Below, in pieces: positions 35,820-44,153 of a stretch of 64,000 bases of DNA. Both the position numbers and the translations under genes were made by a program. The stretch is from NCBI RefSeq assembly GCF_004297265.1, contig NZ_SCUT01000065.1, forward strand, positions 1 through 64,000. The letters are read 5' to 3'. Source of the DNA: Reyranella sp. (GTDB lineage Bacteria; Pseudomonadota; Alphaproteobacteria; Reyranellales; Reyranellaceae). Position 1 is the first letter of the stretch; every line of letters starts with the position of its first letter. The notes beneath the pieces were generated by a model. The model did no database searches, had not been told where the DNA came from, and was given only the letters and a program-made list of their open reading frames with translations.

Positions 35820-37148
35820 TCACCTCCGGATCCTTGGCGACAGGAGGAGGAAAGCCGACCCCGCGCCGAAGAACGCCGACGAGGCCGCCACGCCAAACAT
35901 CGTTGCGTAGCCGGTCATCGACGGCTCCTGGCCGAGAGTCGCGCCCAAAGCCGCGATCCCGAGCGCGAAGCCGCCCTGGCGCATGACGATGGTGAGCGCC
36001 GAGGCCATGCCGGCCTGCGCCGGCGGCGCCAGGGTCACGACCGCACCCGAAAGCTGGGACTGCACGAGCGCCGTGCCTGTCGCGATCACGATCATGCCGA
36101 GGAGCGCCATCGCCCAGGTCGGCTTCAACGCCAGGGCGAGGTCGCCCGCGGCGATCACCACGAGGCCGCAGGTGAACAGGGCACGCCATCCCCAGCGCGT
36201 GGCCAGGCGGCCGGCGAGAGGCGGCAGGAAGACCATCGGCAATGTCGCGGCGAGGATCGCGACGCCGGCCTGCGCCGTGGAAAGGCCGAAGGCCGTCGTC
36301 AGGAACAACGGCAGGTAGACCAGCACCGCCCAATAGCCGATCGACACGGTGATCAGGAGCAGGGCCACGGCGATCATCGCGGGCTGCGTCAGCAGCGCGG
36401 GGTCAAGGACCGGCTGCGGCCGACGCCTTTGCTGCACGACGAACATAGTGGCGCAGGCCAGGCTTGCCCCGGAGCCCAGGGCGACATGCGTCGCCGTGCG
36501 GCCGGCCAGCAGTGTCTCGATGGCGATGCCGAGCGCCAGGGTGAGCAGGGCGATGCCCACGAGATCGAGCGGCCTTGCATCGTTGGCGCGCTCCTCCGCG
36601 ACGAGCCGCGGCACGATCCACGCGGCCAGCAGGCAGAACGGAAGGTTGGCGAGGAAGATCCAGCGCCAGCCGAACCAGGCGGCGACCGCGCCGCCCAGGG
36701 TCGGGCCGAGCGCCATCGCCGCGCCCGAGACGATGCCGGCAAGGCCGAAGGCGCGCGCGCGGTCGGCCGGATCGGGATAGGCGCTGGCGGTCAGTGCGAT
36801 CGAGCCGGTGATCACGAACGCGGCGCCGAGCCCCTGTGCGACGCGCGCGGCCCATAGGCTCGGGCCGTCCCACGCCACCCCGCAGGCGAGCGAGGCCACG
36901 GCGAACAGCATATTGCCGGCCAGCAGCGCGCGTCGTCGCCCGTGCCGGTCGGCCAGCGCGCCGGAGGCGAGCAAGGTGGCGGTGAAGGCCAGGCTGTAGG
37001 CATCCATCGTCCAGGCATAGGCCGCGAGGCCGAAGCCGAGATCGTCGCCGATGGTCGGCAGGGCGACCACGACGGCGGTGACGTCGAGCTGGGTGAGGAA
37101 GCCCGCGAATGAGAGGGCCAGAGCGGGCGTGCGCCGGAAGCTTTTCAT
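35820..37148 (-). CDS. MFS transporter (drug:H+ antiporter-like)
   Basis: Inner-membrane transporter of 442 aa with about 12-14 hydrophobic segments. The motif GALADRHGRRRALLAGN after the second helix is the MFS loop motif, and SLAFTATLLASG plus GAALGPTLGG-like segments (MALGPTLGGAVAAWFGWRWIFLANLPF) are typical of DHA2 efflux pumps. ATG 37148 was chosen by homology; the start is not firmly fixed. It is divergent from a LysR gene, which likely regulates it. Substrate unknown. Confidence 0.8.
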   Translation of the reverse strand: MKSFRRTPALALSFAGFLTQLDVTAVVVALPTIGDDLGFGLAAYAWTMDAYSLAFTATLLASGALADRHGRRRALLAGNMLFAVASLACGVAWDGPSLWAARVAQGLGAAFVITGSIALTASAYPDPADRARAFGLAGIVSGAAMALGPTLGGAVAAWFGWRWIFLANLPFCLLAAWIVPRLVAEERANDARPLDLVGIALLTLALGIAIETLLAGRTATHVALGSGASLACATMFVVQQRRRPQPVLDPALLTQPAMIAVALLLITVSIGYWAVLVYLPLFLTTAFGLSTAQAGVAILAATLPMVFLPPLAGRLATRWGWRALFTCGLVVIAAGDLALALKPTWAMALLGMIVIATGTALVQSQLSGAVVTLAPPAQAGMASALTIVMRQGGFALGIAALGATLGQEPSMTGYATMFGVAASSAFFGAGSAFLLLSPRIRR

Positions 37149-37204
37149 GACGGCAGTGATGACGCCTCGCGCGCGCAGGCCCGAGCGCCAAGCATTCACT
37201 TCGA

Positions 37205-37221
37205 CATGAATATGGTTCATG
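37205..37221. promoter_or_regulatory. Inverted repeat overlapping LysR start
   Basis: CATGAA-TATGG-TTCATG is a perfect six-base dyad that includes the ATG at 37219 of the LysR gene. Its position in the divergent promoter region fits an autoregulatory site of that regulator. Confidence 0.4.
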
Positions 37222-38190
37222 ATGCCAAAAATGCGCTCCCTCCCGCCCTTCGACGCCCTGGTCGCCTTCGACACCGCGCTCCGCCATCGCAGCATGACGC
37301 GGGCGGCGGCCGAGCTCGGCATGACCCAGAGCGCGGTCAGCCACCGGCTGCGCCGGCTCGAAGCCTATGTCGGCGCGCCCTTGTTCAATCGCTCCAGCAC
37401 CGGCCTCAGTGCGACACCGGCCGGTACGGCGCTGGCGACCGGCCTTGCCGATCTGCTCGACGGTCTCTCGGATTTGCGTGCGCGCTGTCGTGCGGTGGCC
37501 ATGCCGTCCGGGCTCAGGGTGGGTGTCGGCGCCGCACTCGCCGACTACTGGCTGGTGCGACGGCTGCCGGCTTTTGCCGCCGCGAATGCCGGCCTGGAAG
37601 TCGAACTCACCATCGTGGAGAGCGAGGCCGAGCTGCGCGCGCCGGACATCGACGTCCATATCCTGTGGCAGCCCACCGCGACGGCACGATCCTCCTCGAC
37701 TCAGCGACTTCTGTTCCAGGAGCAGGTCTTCCCGGTGTGCGTTCCCGGATTGCTACCGGGCGGCAGGACGCTGCGCGATCCCAGGGCATTGGCGACGCTG
37801 CCGCTGCTGCACAAGGGAACGCCCGGTCGCGGCCAGGGGGCGGAATGGTCGTGGCCCGTCTGGTTCGAGCGGCTGGGCATCGCCGGCAAGCCACCGACGG
37901 CGGCGTTACGCTTCGCCAACATCCACACCGCGATCTCGGCGGCGTTGCAGGGCGCGGGCGTTGTCATGGCGCGCTCGCTGCTGGTGCACGATGCGCTGAA
38001 GGACGGCCGGCTGGTGCGCGTACTGCCCTCGTCCTGGGACATGCCATCGAGCAAGGCCCATGTCGTCCGATGGCCCGCCGCCCTGACGGGCGACGAGCGC
38101 GTACGCAAGTTCGTGAAGTGGGCGGTCGCGGAGGCCGAGAAGACCACCGGCCGCCGCGTCGCTCAGCCTTCGCCGAAGGTCCGCTTGTAG
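37219..38190 (+). CDS. LysR-family transcriptional regulator
   Basis: A 323-aa regulator of the GcvA-like branch: winged helix-turn-helix in PPFDALVAFDTALRHRSMTRAAAELGMTQSAVSHRLRRLEAYVG, then an effector domain. Three in-frame ATGs (37219, 37222, 37231) compete; none has a clear ribosome binding site. Divergent from the MFS gene, a layout common for LysR-controlled efflux. Its 3' end overlaps the convergent flavoprotein gene by 28 bases. Confidence 0.9.
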   Translation: MMPKMRSLPPFDALVAFDTALRHRSMTRAAAELGMTQSAVSHRLRRLEAYVGAPLFNRSSTGLSATPAGTALATGLADLLDGLSDLRARCRAVAMPSGLRVGVGAALADYWLVRRLPAFAAANAGLEVELTIVESEAELRAPDIDVHILWQPTATARSSSTQRLLFQEQVFPVCVPGLLPGGRTLRDPRALATLPLLHKGTPGRGQGAEWSWPVWFERLGIAGKPPTAALRFANIHTAISAALQGAGVVMARSLLVHDALKDGRLVRVLPSSWDMPSSKAHVVRWPAALTGDERVRKFVKWAVAEAEKTTGRRVAQPSPKVRL

Positions 38191-38903
38191 GTCTTGCTCA
38201 TCACCTCGTCGAGGCGTGCGCCGGGCACGAAGTCGGACATCTCGTCGGGACGCGTCAGGCCCGGAAGCTGGCGCGCGCAGTCCGACGGCTCGCCGATCAC
38301 CTGGGTGACCGGATACAGCGCCGACCAGGCGGGAACGCCCTCGTAATCCTCTTCCTCGTCCGCGACGTGCTTGTCGCGGATCTTGCCCGAGGCCATCTCG
38401 ATCTCCATGCCGATCATGGTCGTGGCCTTGAACTCCTGCTTGTTCGGCTGGCGGATGAGCTTCGAGCGGCCGGGATAAATCCGGTCAATGAAGCGGTCCA
38501 TCAGCTTCAGCTTCTCTTCCGGATCGTCGATCACATGCGCCTTACCGAAGGCCATCACGGCGCGATAGTTCACCGAATGGTGGAAGCCCGAGCGCGCCAT
38601 CACCAGCGAATCGAGGTGGGTGACGGTGAGGCAGACGTCGACGCCTTCCTTCTGGCTGCGGATCATGCGGCTCGCGGACGAGCCGTGCCAGTAGAGGTGG
38701 CTGCCCTCGCGCCAGAAGGAGGTCGGCGTGCAATAGGGGCGGCCGTCAATCACGTAGGCGATGTGGCAGACCAGGGCGGCGTCCAGGATCGCGTGGATGG
38801 TTTCCTTGTCGTAGCGGCCGCGCTCGTGGACGCGCTTCACCTTGTTGACGTTGGTGACGGGATAGCTGTCGGACGGAGGAGTGACCGAATCGGGAGGGCT
38901 CAT
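38163..38903 (-). CDS. Pyridoxamine 5'-phosphate oxidase-family flavoprotein
   Basis: A 246-aa FMN-binding split-barrel protein, with RYDKETIHAILDAALVCHIAYVIDGRPYCTPTSFWREGSHLYWHGS, which is characteristic of the NimA/FMN-binding group of this family. HSVNYRAVMAFGKAHVI is the second conserved part. ATG 38903 follows GGGAGG. It diverges from a MocR-type regulator that likely controls it; the physiological substrate is not determined, and true PNPOx activity is not implied. Confidence 0.82.
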   Translation of the reverse strand: MSPPDSVTPPSDSYPVTNVNKVKRVHERGRYDKETIHAILDAALVCHIAYVIDGRPYCTPTSFWREGSHLYWHGSSASRMIRSQKEGVDVCLTVTHLDSLVMARSGFHHSVNYRAVMAFGKAHVIDDPEEKLKLMDRFIDRIYPGRSKLIRQPNKQEFKATTMIGMEIEMASGKIRDKHVADEEEDYEGVPAWSALYPVTQVIGEPSDCARQLPGLTRPDEMSDFVPGARLDEVMSKTYKRTFGEG

Positions 38904-39008
38904 GACGTGACCTTTGGCGCACCGGAAAGGGGGGTTGCTTGCGGCCCGACCATCGTCGGGATACGGATCAGGTGAAAGAGCCAGTTTGGCGGAAAGAGAC
39001 TGGACCAG

Positions 39009-40586
39009 TTGAAATCCCGCTCGACATCCCGTTCCCGGCGCGCCCCGCCGCTCGGCCTCGCGCTCGACCCTTCCTCGTCCGAGCCGCTGCACCGGCAGAT
39101 CGGCGAGCAGATGCGGCGCGCCATCCTCGACGGGCGGCTGAAGCCCGGCACGCGCCTGCCCTCGTCGCGTGTGTTGGCGCAGGATCTCGACTGTGCGCGC
39201 GGCACGGTCGTTCTGGCCTTCGACCAGCTCGTCGCCGAGGGCTATGTCGTGAGCCAGGCCGGCTCGGCCATGTCGGTTGCGGCGAACCTGCCCGACGAGA
39301 TGCTGACCGTGCCGCGGACGGGCTCGCCGCTTCAGAGAAGCGCCGTCGCCAAACCGGCTGTCGCGCGGCGGACGCGGGCGTTGCTGGCCGAAGCCTCGCC
39401 GCCCGTTCCCGCCGGACCTCCTCTGGCCTTTCCCACCGGGCAGCCCGACCGCGAAGCCTTCCCCTTCGCGCTGTGGGCGAAGCTGCTGGAGCGCGAATGG
39501 CGGCGGCCCGGCATCGAGGCGGCGAGCGCCGCCCATCCGTTCGGCCATGCCGGCCTGCGTGAGGCGATCGCCACCTATCTAGGCGTGGCGCGCGGCTTCA
39601 CCTGCGATCCCGGTTCGGTCGTCGTCACCGCGGGCATCCGCCACGGCCTCTCGCTGTTCGCCGAGGTCGTGCTCGATGCCGGTGACCAAGCCTGGATCGA
39701 GGAGCCGGGCTTCGTGGGCGTGCGCGAGGCGCTGGCGACTTCGGGCATCGACGCCGTGCCGGTCGACATCGACGAGTCGGGCTTCTCACCCGAGGCTGCG
39801 CTCGCCCTTGCTCCCGATGCGCGGCTGGCGGTCGTGGCGCCGGCGCATCACTTCCCTCTCGGCACCGTGCTCGGCCTGCAGCGCCGTCTCGAGCTGCTGA
39901 GCTGGGCCGAGTGCACGAGGGGATGGATCGCCGAAGACGATTTCGACGGCGAGTATCGCTACAGCGGCCGGCCGCTGCCGCCGTTGCGCACCCTCGATCG
40001 CTCAGGCCGCGTCGCCTACTTCAGCAGCTTCTCCAAGCTGCTCTTCCCGGCGCTGCGGCTGAGCTTCCTCGTGCTGCCGGCCTCGCTGGTCGAGGCCACC
40101 GAGCGCATCATGGACCGCGTCTCGGTCCGCGCCCCGCTGCTGGGCCAGGGCGCGCTGGCGCGCTTCATCGCAGAGGGCCATTTCGCCACGCATCTGCGCC
40201 GCACGCGGCAGCTCTATGCCGGCCGCCGCGAAACCCTGCTGCGGGAAGCGGCGCGTCATCTCGATGGGCTTCTCACCATCGCGCCCGATCCGGGCGGCAT
40301 GCATGTGATCGCCAGCCCCGTGGCGAAACTCGCGCCGCGCTTCGACGACGTTGCGGTGACGGCCGCGGCGGCGGAGGCGGGCCTGACCGTCCAGCCGCTT
40401 TCCGTCTGCTATGCCGGCCGCGCGCGGCGGCACGGCCTCATCCTCGGCTATGCCGGAACGCCCGAGGCAGAGATCGAGCGCGCGTTGGTGAAGTTGCGTG
40501 ACGTAGTGCTGACCGCCGTCACGCCCAGCCGCGAAAGCCGGTCCCCGTTATTGCAAACGAAACTTGGGCAATCCCGCGAGCAGTGA
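39009..40586 (+). CDS. MocR/PdxR-type regulator (GntR winged helix fused to aminotransferase fold)
   Basis: A 525-aa protein with an N-terminal GntR DNA-binding domain (PLHRQIGEQMRRAILDGRLKPGTRLPSSRVLAQDLDCARGTV) and a class I aminotransferase-like domain whose PLP lysine is in FSSFSKLLFPALRLSF. The upstream start is a TTG at 39009 without a clear binding site, so it may begin elsewhere. Such regulators sense PLP or amines; divergent PNPOx-like genes are frequent targets. Its last 39 bases overlap the convergent LuxR-type gene. Confidence 0.87.
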   Translation: MKSRSTSRSRRAPPLGLALDPSSSEPLHRQIGEQMRRAILDGRLKPGTRLPSSRVLAQDLDCARGTVVLAFDQLVAEGYVVSQAGSAMSVAANLPDEMLTVPRTGSPLQRSAVAKPAVARRTRALLAEASPPVPAGPPLAFPTGQPDREAFPFALWAKLLEREWRRPGIEAASAAHPFGHAGLREAIATYLGVARGFTCDPGSVVVTAGIRHGLSLFAEVVLDAGDQAWIEEPGFVGVREALATSGIDAVPVDIDESGFSPEAALALAPDARLAVVAPAHHFPLGTVLGLQRRLELLSWAECTRGWIAEDDFDGEYRYSGRPLPPLRTLDRSGRVAYFSSFSKLLFPALRLSFLVLPASLVEATERIMDRVSVRAPLLGQGALARFIAEGHFATHLRRTRQLYAGRRETLLREAARHLDGLLTIAPDPGGMHVIASPVAKLAPRFDDVAVTAAAAEAGLTVQPLSVCYAGRARRHGLILGYAGTPEAEIERALVKLRDVVLTAVTPSRESRSPLLQTKLGQSREQ

Positions 40587-41639
40587 CGTCACTTCGGCTT
40601 GGCGACTTGTTCCTGTCTTGGCCAGCAAGGCCTTGACCTGACTTCGGACGGTTGCCTGGGTGACACCACCCGCATCGGCAATCTGGGCCACCGACAGTCC
40701 CCGCGTTAGATCCCGCGCCACACGCGCTTCACCGGCTGTCAAATCGAAAAGACCTCGAATCAGAGCAGCCTCCGGTGCGTCGGGTGCCATTACCGGTGTT
40801 AGGATTAGAAGTGCCAGTCCACCATCGAAGAGTTCACGCGCTTGGCCAGACGTAGGAATAAGATGCACTACGGTAGCATCGCCGGTTGCTGACCTGGCGG
40901 CAAAGGAATTGGGACTGGAGCCGGTAGGCTTGAACAGGTTCGCCAACCCCCGCTGCAGGAGCTCACTGGCGATCGGATCTCGCAAGGCTAGTCTATCGCG
41001 TGGCAGCCAGCGCACGTGATCGGTCATTTGCTGAACAAGTTCGTTTGCCGCCAGCGCGCGGCCGTCTCGATCAAGCACCGCAGCAGGCAAGCCGATCATC
41101 GCCAGCGCCTCTGTCGCCGCACGCAATCGTTGTAAACGCAAACGCGCAGCCAGCAGACCTGCGCGCGCGAGATGCGGGCGATAGGAGTCGAGGGTCGCAA
41201 CGTCAGCGGCGTTAAACGAGGGAGCATGTTCCAACCGCTGGGCATGGAAGATAAGAAAGTCGCCGGTCGGTACGGAGATGGCGGTTGCCGCGCAATGGTT
41301 CCACCCGTGCTCGATCCCCCAGTCCCGTCTCGCTGGCTCTCGCGCCCATTCCGCAGGCGTGAACAAATCGTCATCGGTAAGGAAGCCAGCATGGTCCGCC
41401 GCCAGCAGTCGCCGGGTCGTGTCTGATTGCGCGGGAATATCAGACGTCAGGTAGGTCGCAAAAGCCGCTTCCAAAGGCTTCGCGATGCAAGATCCGGTCC
41501 AGGCATCCGATCGTCGTGTCAGGAGTACGACACCTGGAGAACTGGCGGCCTCGCCCAGCCTTTCCAGCACGCAGGGCCATTGCTCAGGGAAGACGGCCGC
41601 CTCGTAAATCTGCTGAACCAACAACTCCCGGTCGATCAT
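40548..41639 (-). CDS. LuxR-type helix-turn-helix regulator of the biosynthetic cluster
   Basis: A 363-aa protein with a C-terminal LuxR helix-turn-helix: FDLTAGEARVARDLTRGLSVAQIADAGGVTQATVRSQVKALLAKTG (about residues 300-345). The N-terminal ~290 residues do not show the autoinducer-binding domain of LuxR/TraR (the W-Y-D-P-W-G pattern is absent), so if it senses a signal it uses another domain. ATG 41639 is preceded by GAAGG. It is divergent from the operon at 42.0-46.7 kb and probably regulates it. Local composition looks less GC-rich than flanking genes. Confidence 0.82.
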   Translation of the reverse strand: MIDRELLVQQIYEAAVFPEQWPCVLERLGEAASSPGVVLLTRRSDAWTGSCIAKPLEAAFATYLTSDIPAQSDTTRRLLAADHAGFLTDDDLFTPAEWAREPARRDWGIEHGWNHCAATAISVPTGDFLIFHAQRLEHAPSFNAADVATLDSYRPHLARAGLLAARLRLQRLRAATEALAMIGLPAAVLDRDGRALAANELVQQMTDHVRWLPRDRLALRDPIASELLQRGLANLFKPTGSSPNSFAARSATGDATVVHLIPTSGQARELFDGGLALLILTPVMAPDAPEAALIRGLFDLTAGEARVARDLTRGLSVAQIADAGGVTQATVRSQVKALLAKTGTSRQAEVTSLLAGLPKFRLQ

Positions 41640-41775
41640 GCAACGAACCTTCAATCAGCTATTCACAGGGTGATACATAAGTCCGCCAACCGGGCGGCAG
41701 TGTGTGTTGTCGCGCGGTCCAGCTCGGATCACGCCGTTTTGCCGTCTGAGCATTAGGGCATCCGGTTCGGTCTGC

Positions 41776-41790
41776 GGGACACAACGTCCC
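41776..41790. promoter_or_regulatory. Short dyad in the cluster control region
   Basis: GGGAC (41776-41780) and GTCCC (41786-41790) flank ACAAC. It lies between the LuxR start and the first leader frame, a position fitting an operator for the LuxR-type protein, but it does not match the classical lux box. Confidence 0.3.
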
Positions 41791-41833
41791 GATGGATCGC
41801 CTCACGCTACGCAACCAGAGGAGGTTTAACAAC

Positions 41834-41863
41834 ATGCAGAAGGCGCGACGGACTCTGCTCTGA
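41834..41863 (+). CDS. 9-codon leader reading frame with perfect ribosome binding site
   Basis: ATG 41834 follows GAGGAGG by nine bases and encodes MQKARRTLL before TGA. Its stop codon is the left arm of the dyad TGACC-N15-GGTCA. Very short frames with strong initiation signals ahead of biosynthetic operons can serve as attenuator peptides; here there is no following T-run, so the mechanism is unclear. Chance occurrence cannot be excluded. Confidence 0.3.
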   Translation: MQKARRTLL

Positions 41864-42014
41864 CCTGGTCGGGAAGAGTCGGTCAATGCGCGAGCGTAAG
41901 CCACCGAACGGAAAGATTGTAGCGCGGTTGAGTTGGGAGCTGACCGAGGTTGCAATCCGCCCTCTCCAGATCCCAGCGAAGTGCCAGTCATCCCCAATTT
42001 GAGGGATTAGAACT

Positions 42015-42080
42015 ATGAGGGCTGCGTGTATCGGTCAGATGACTTTCGCGCGCTCACGCGTACAGACGCGAGGCATATGA
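42015..42080 (+). CDS. 21-codon leader reading frame overlapping the oxoamine synthase start
   Basis: ATG 42015, nine bases after GAGGG, encodes MRAACIGQMTFARSRV... and ends in a TGA (42078-42080) embedded in ATATGATGG, which contains both candidate ATGs of the oxoamine synthase (42077 and 42080). This stop/start overlap is the classic layout of translational coupling. The peptide has no recognisable homology. It may set the level of the first biosynthetic enzyme. Confidence 0.4.
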   Translation: MRAACIGQMTFARSRVQTRGI

Positions 42081-43462
42081 TGGCGAATATCAGCGAGGAA
42101 CAATACCCTGCCACCGGCGCGCTTATCTCGTCGGTTGGTGAGCAATACGATCCCAGCGGGTTGGATCTGCTCGATCGTTGGAACCGGCATCAGCGGTGGT
42201 TCGACGAACGAGCCGCCGCTTCGGTCGATCCGTATTGCAAGACGACGCTGGGCCGCATCGGTCCGGCGGGCGAGATGCGCACGAGGGCCGGCAAGATACA
42301 TAGTGGGGTCAACTTCGCCTCGCAGGACTATCTTTCCCTGTCGAGCCACCCCGGCATCGTCGCTGCCGCGAATACGGCCATCGAGAGATTCGGAGTCCAC
42401 AGCGCCGGTTCGCCTGCGCTCATGGGCAACACCGCGCTGTCGGCCGAACTCGAAGGGCGGCTGGCGGCGTTCCTTGGTTACCGTGACAGCACGGTCTTCG
42501 CCACGGGATGGGCAGCCGGTTACGGAATTATCAAAACGCTGGTCCAGCCCCACGATTACATCGTCATCGACATGCTTGCCCATGCCTCGCTGCAGGAAGG
42601 GGCGCGCAACGCGACCAGGAACGTCTTCAGCGTGCCGCATTTGTCCAACGCCGGCGTGGCGCGGCGACTCGAACACATCAGGCGCGACAGGCCGGAGGCC
42701 GGAATTCTCGTCGTCACTGAAACCGTCTTTTCGATGGATAGCGACGTGCCCGACCTCGTGGGCCTCCTCGAGGTCTGCAGGCGCTGGAACGCCACCCTGC
42801 TTGTCGACGCCGCCCACGATCTCGGTGCCTTGGGTCCAACGGGACGTGGCGTGATCGAGCGGCAGGGCCTCGTCGGCCAGATCGATGTCCTGATGGGCAG
42901 CTTCTCCAAGACCTTTGCCTCGAATGGCGGCTATGTCGCCAGCAATCATCCGGCGCTGAAGCTCGCGTTGCGCTCTTCGTGCGGGCCGCTGACCTTTTCC
43001 AATGCTCTCTCGCCGGTGCAGTGCGCGATCGTCCTCAAGGCGCTGGACATTGTGCAGTCCGAGGAAGGCTGTGGAAGACGGGAGCGCCTGCATCGGAATG
43101 CGCTTAGGCTTCGTGCAGGACTGGAGGGCGCGGGCTTCAAAATCCTAGGTGAACCCAGCCCCATCGTGCCGGCTATTCTCGGCGATAGCGCCATCTCTCG
43201 GCTGGCGACGCGATATGCGCTCGAAGGCGGCGCGCTCGTGAACATGGCGGAGCATCCGGCTGTGCCGATGAATGCCTGCCGGTGGCGACTGCAGGTGATG
43301 GCAGATCATAGCGACGTGCAGATCGGCCGGATGATCGATGTCGCCATCGCGGCCAGAGCACGAGCGGGCATGCACCTCGCCAGCATTGCGTGGTTGCGTC
43401 CGGAAAGCGGGCTCTCCACTCAGACCGCGGCTGAGGAGGGTTCGTTGCATGTCGCTTCCTGA
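42077..43462 (+). CDS. Alpha-oxoamine synthase (PLP-dependent, BioF/Spt/CqsA-like)
   Basis: A 461-aa PLP enzyme that condenses an amino acid with an acyl thioester and releases CO2, as do BioF, serine palmitoyltransferase and CqsA. Seen: GVNFASQDYLSLSSHPGI, AGSPALMGNTALSAELEGRLAAFLG, cofactor-stacking His169 in DMLAHASLQEG, Asp244 and His247 in LLVDAAHDLGALGPTG, and PLP lysine Lys278 in GSFSKTFASNGGY. The usual DEAHS reads DAAHD. An N-terminal ~75-residue extension is longer than BioF. No bio genes are nearby. The start at 42077 (or 42080) is coupled to the leader frame. Product probably an aminoketone; chain and amino acid unknown. Confidence 0.88.
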   Translation: MMANISEEQYPATGALISSVGEQYDPSGLDLLDRWNRHQRWFDERAAASVDPYCKTTLGRIGPAGEMRTRAGKIHSGVNFASQDYLSLSSHPGIVAAANTAIERFGVHSAGSPALMGNTALSAELEGRLAAFLGYRDSTVFATGWAAGYGIIKTLVQPHDYIVIDMLAHASLQEGARNATRNVFSVPHLSNAGVARRLEHIRRDRPEAGILVVTETVFSMDSDVPDLVGLLEVCRRWNATLLVDAAHDLGALGPTGRGVIERQGLVGQIDVLMGSFSKTFASNGGYVASNHPALKLALRSSCGPLTFSNALSPVQCAIVLKALDIVQSEEGCGRRERLHRNALRLRAGLEGAGFKILGEPSPIVPAILGDSAISRLATRYALEGGALVNMAEHPAVPMNACRWRLQVMADHSDVQIGRMIDVAIAARARAGMHLASIAWLRPESGLSTQTAAEEGSLHVAS

Positions 43463-44153
43463 TCTCGCCCTGCGCCGAACTTCCGACCACTTGCCCCGGC
43501 CGATCGAAGACCCGCGCGACACCGACTTGGCAATTGCCGTTGACCAGAGCCGCCCCCCTTTGCCGCTGGGTGCAGTCTTGTTGGAGAACGTCGAGCGTTT
43601 CCCGCACATCCGCGTGGTCCGCGACTATGGCGTACTGCGCCAGATCGGGAGGCTCCGCCACCGCCAGTATGTGGAGGGTCAGGGCAAGCCCTATGCCTCG
43701 ATGGTCCTCGACCCCAATTGCCTGATCGAACCCGGCGATTTCAGCGCAGTCAACATTTACGCCACCGACTCCAGGGGCATCTCCTGCGCGATGCGGATCG
43801 GCGCTGTATCGGACCCGTGCAATCGGCATGCAGAGCTGTTCTTGCGCACCGCGGCCCGGTTCGACGTCCCGGTCGAAAGAACGCTCACTTGTACACGCTT
43901 GGTCCGCGCGCCGCGACACAGCGGCCGGCACGCGGTCGATCTTGTCCGGTTCGTGCGATGGCAGGCGGTCAACGCCGGCTGGCGCTACTGCATCATGCAG
44001 ACCGCGGAGAGACTCGTGCCGTTCTTCCGCAAGCTCGAGTTCCTCGAGACCGGAATCTGGGCAGACGATCCGGCTGCGGGTCGCTTGCAGGTGCTGATTC
44101 TCGATACGAAGTCACAGCCGGTGCGAGAGCGGGAGGTCATCTGTGCTCGATAG
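43449..44153 (+). CDS. FeeM-like N-acyltransferase (GNAT/LuxI-type fold)
   Basis: A 234-aa protein overlapping the preceding gene by 14 bases. The core RVVRDYGVLRQIGRLRHRQYV, GDFSAVNIYA, CAMRIGAV, CTRLVRAP and LVPFFRKLEFLETGIW matches the scaffold of FeeM-type N-acyl amino acid synthases, which share the LuxI/GNAT fold and use acyl-ACP. The arginine of the CxxR motif is kept, but the glutamate usual three residues before it in LuxI proteins is replaced (TCTR). Probably acylates an amine, plausibly one made by the oxoamine synthase. Family call by pattern only. Confidence 0.65.
   Translation: MSLPDLALRRTSDHLPRPIEDPRDTDLAIAVDQSRPPLPLGAVLLENVERFPHIRVVRDYGVLRQIGRLRHRQYVEGQGKPYASMVLDPNCLIEPGDFSAVNIYATDSRGISCAMRIGAVSDPCNRHAELFLRTAARFDVPVERTLTCTRLVRAPRHSGRHAVDLVRFVRWQAVNAGWRYCIMQTAERLVPFFRKLEFLETGIWADDPAAGRLQVLILDTKSQPVREREVICAR

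Larger units (their letters stand above)
41640..42014. other. 375-bp divergent control region of the LuxR/oxoamine synthase cluster
   Basis: No full-size gene. It holds a dyad GGGAC-ACAAC-GTCCC (41776-41790), an excellent ribosome binding site GAGGAGG (41818-41824) leading to a 9-codon frame at 41834, and a wider dyad TGACC-N15-GGTCA (41861-41885). Promoters could not be placed with confidence. Length and structure suggest leader-based as well as DNA-binding regulation. Confidence 0.5.

Noticed and set aside
35820..37148. MFS start at 37322 or 37220
   Set aside because: These would overlap the divergent LysR start or add a non-hydrophobic N-terminus; conserved sequence begins at 37148.
41659..41997. 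Open frame of about 112 codons on the minus strand in the LuxR/oxoamine synthase control region
   Set aside because: No recognisable domain, poor codon pattern and overlap with the leader frames; more likely a chance frame in GC-rich DNA.
42077..43462. Biotin gene bioF (7-keto-8-aminopelargonate synthase)
   Set aside because: Same family, but no bioA, bioD or bioB nearby, a longer N-terminus, and tight linkage to acyltransferases and LuxI; a specialised oxoamine synthase fits better.
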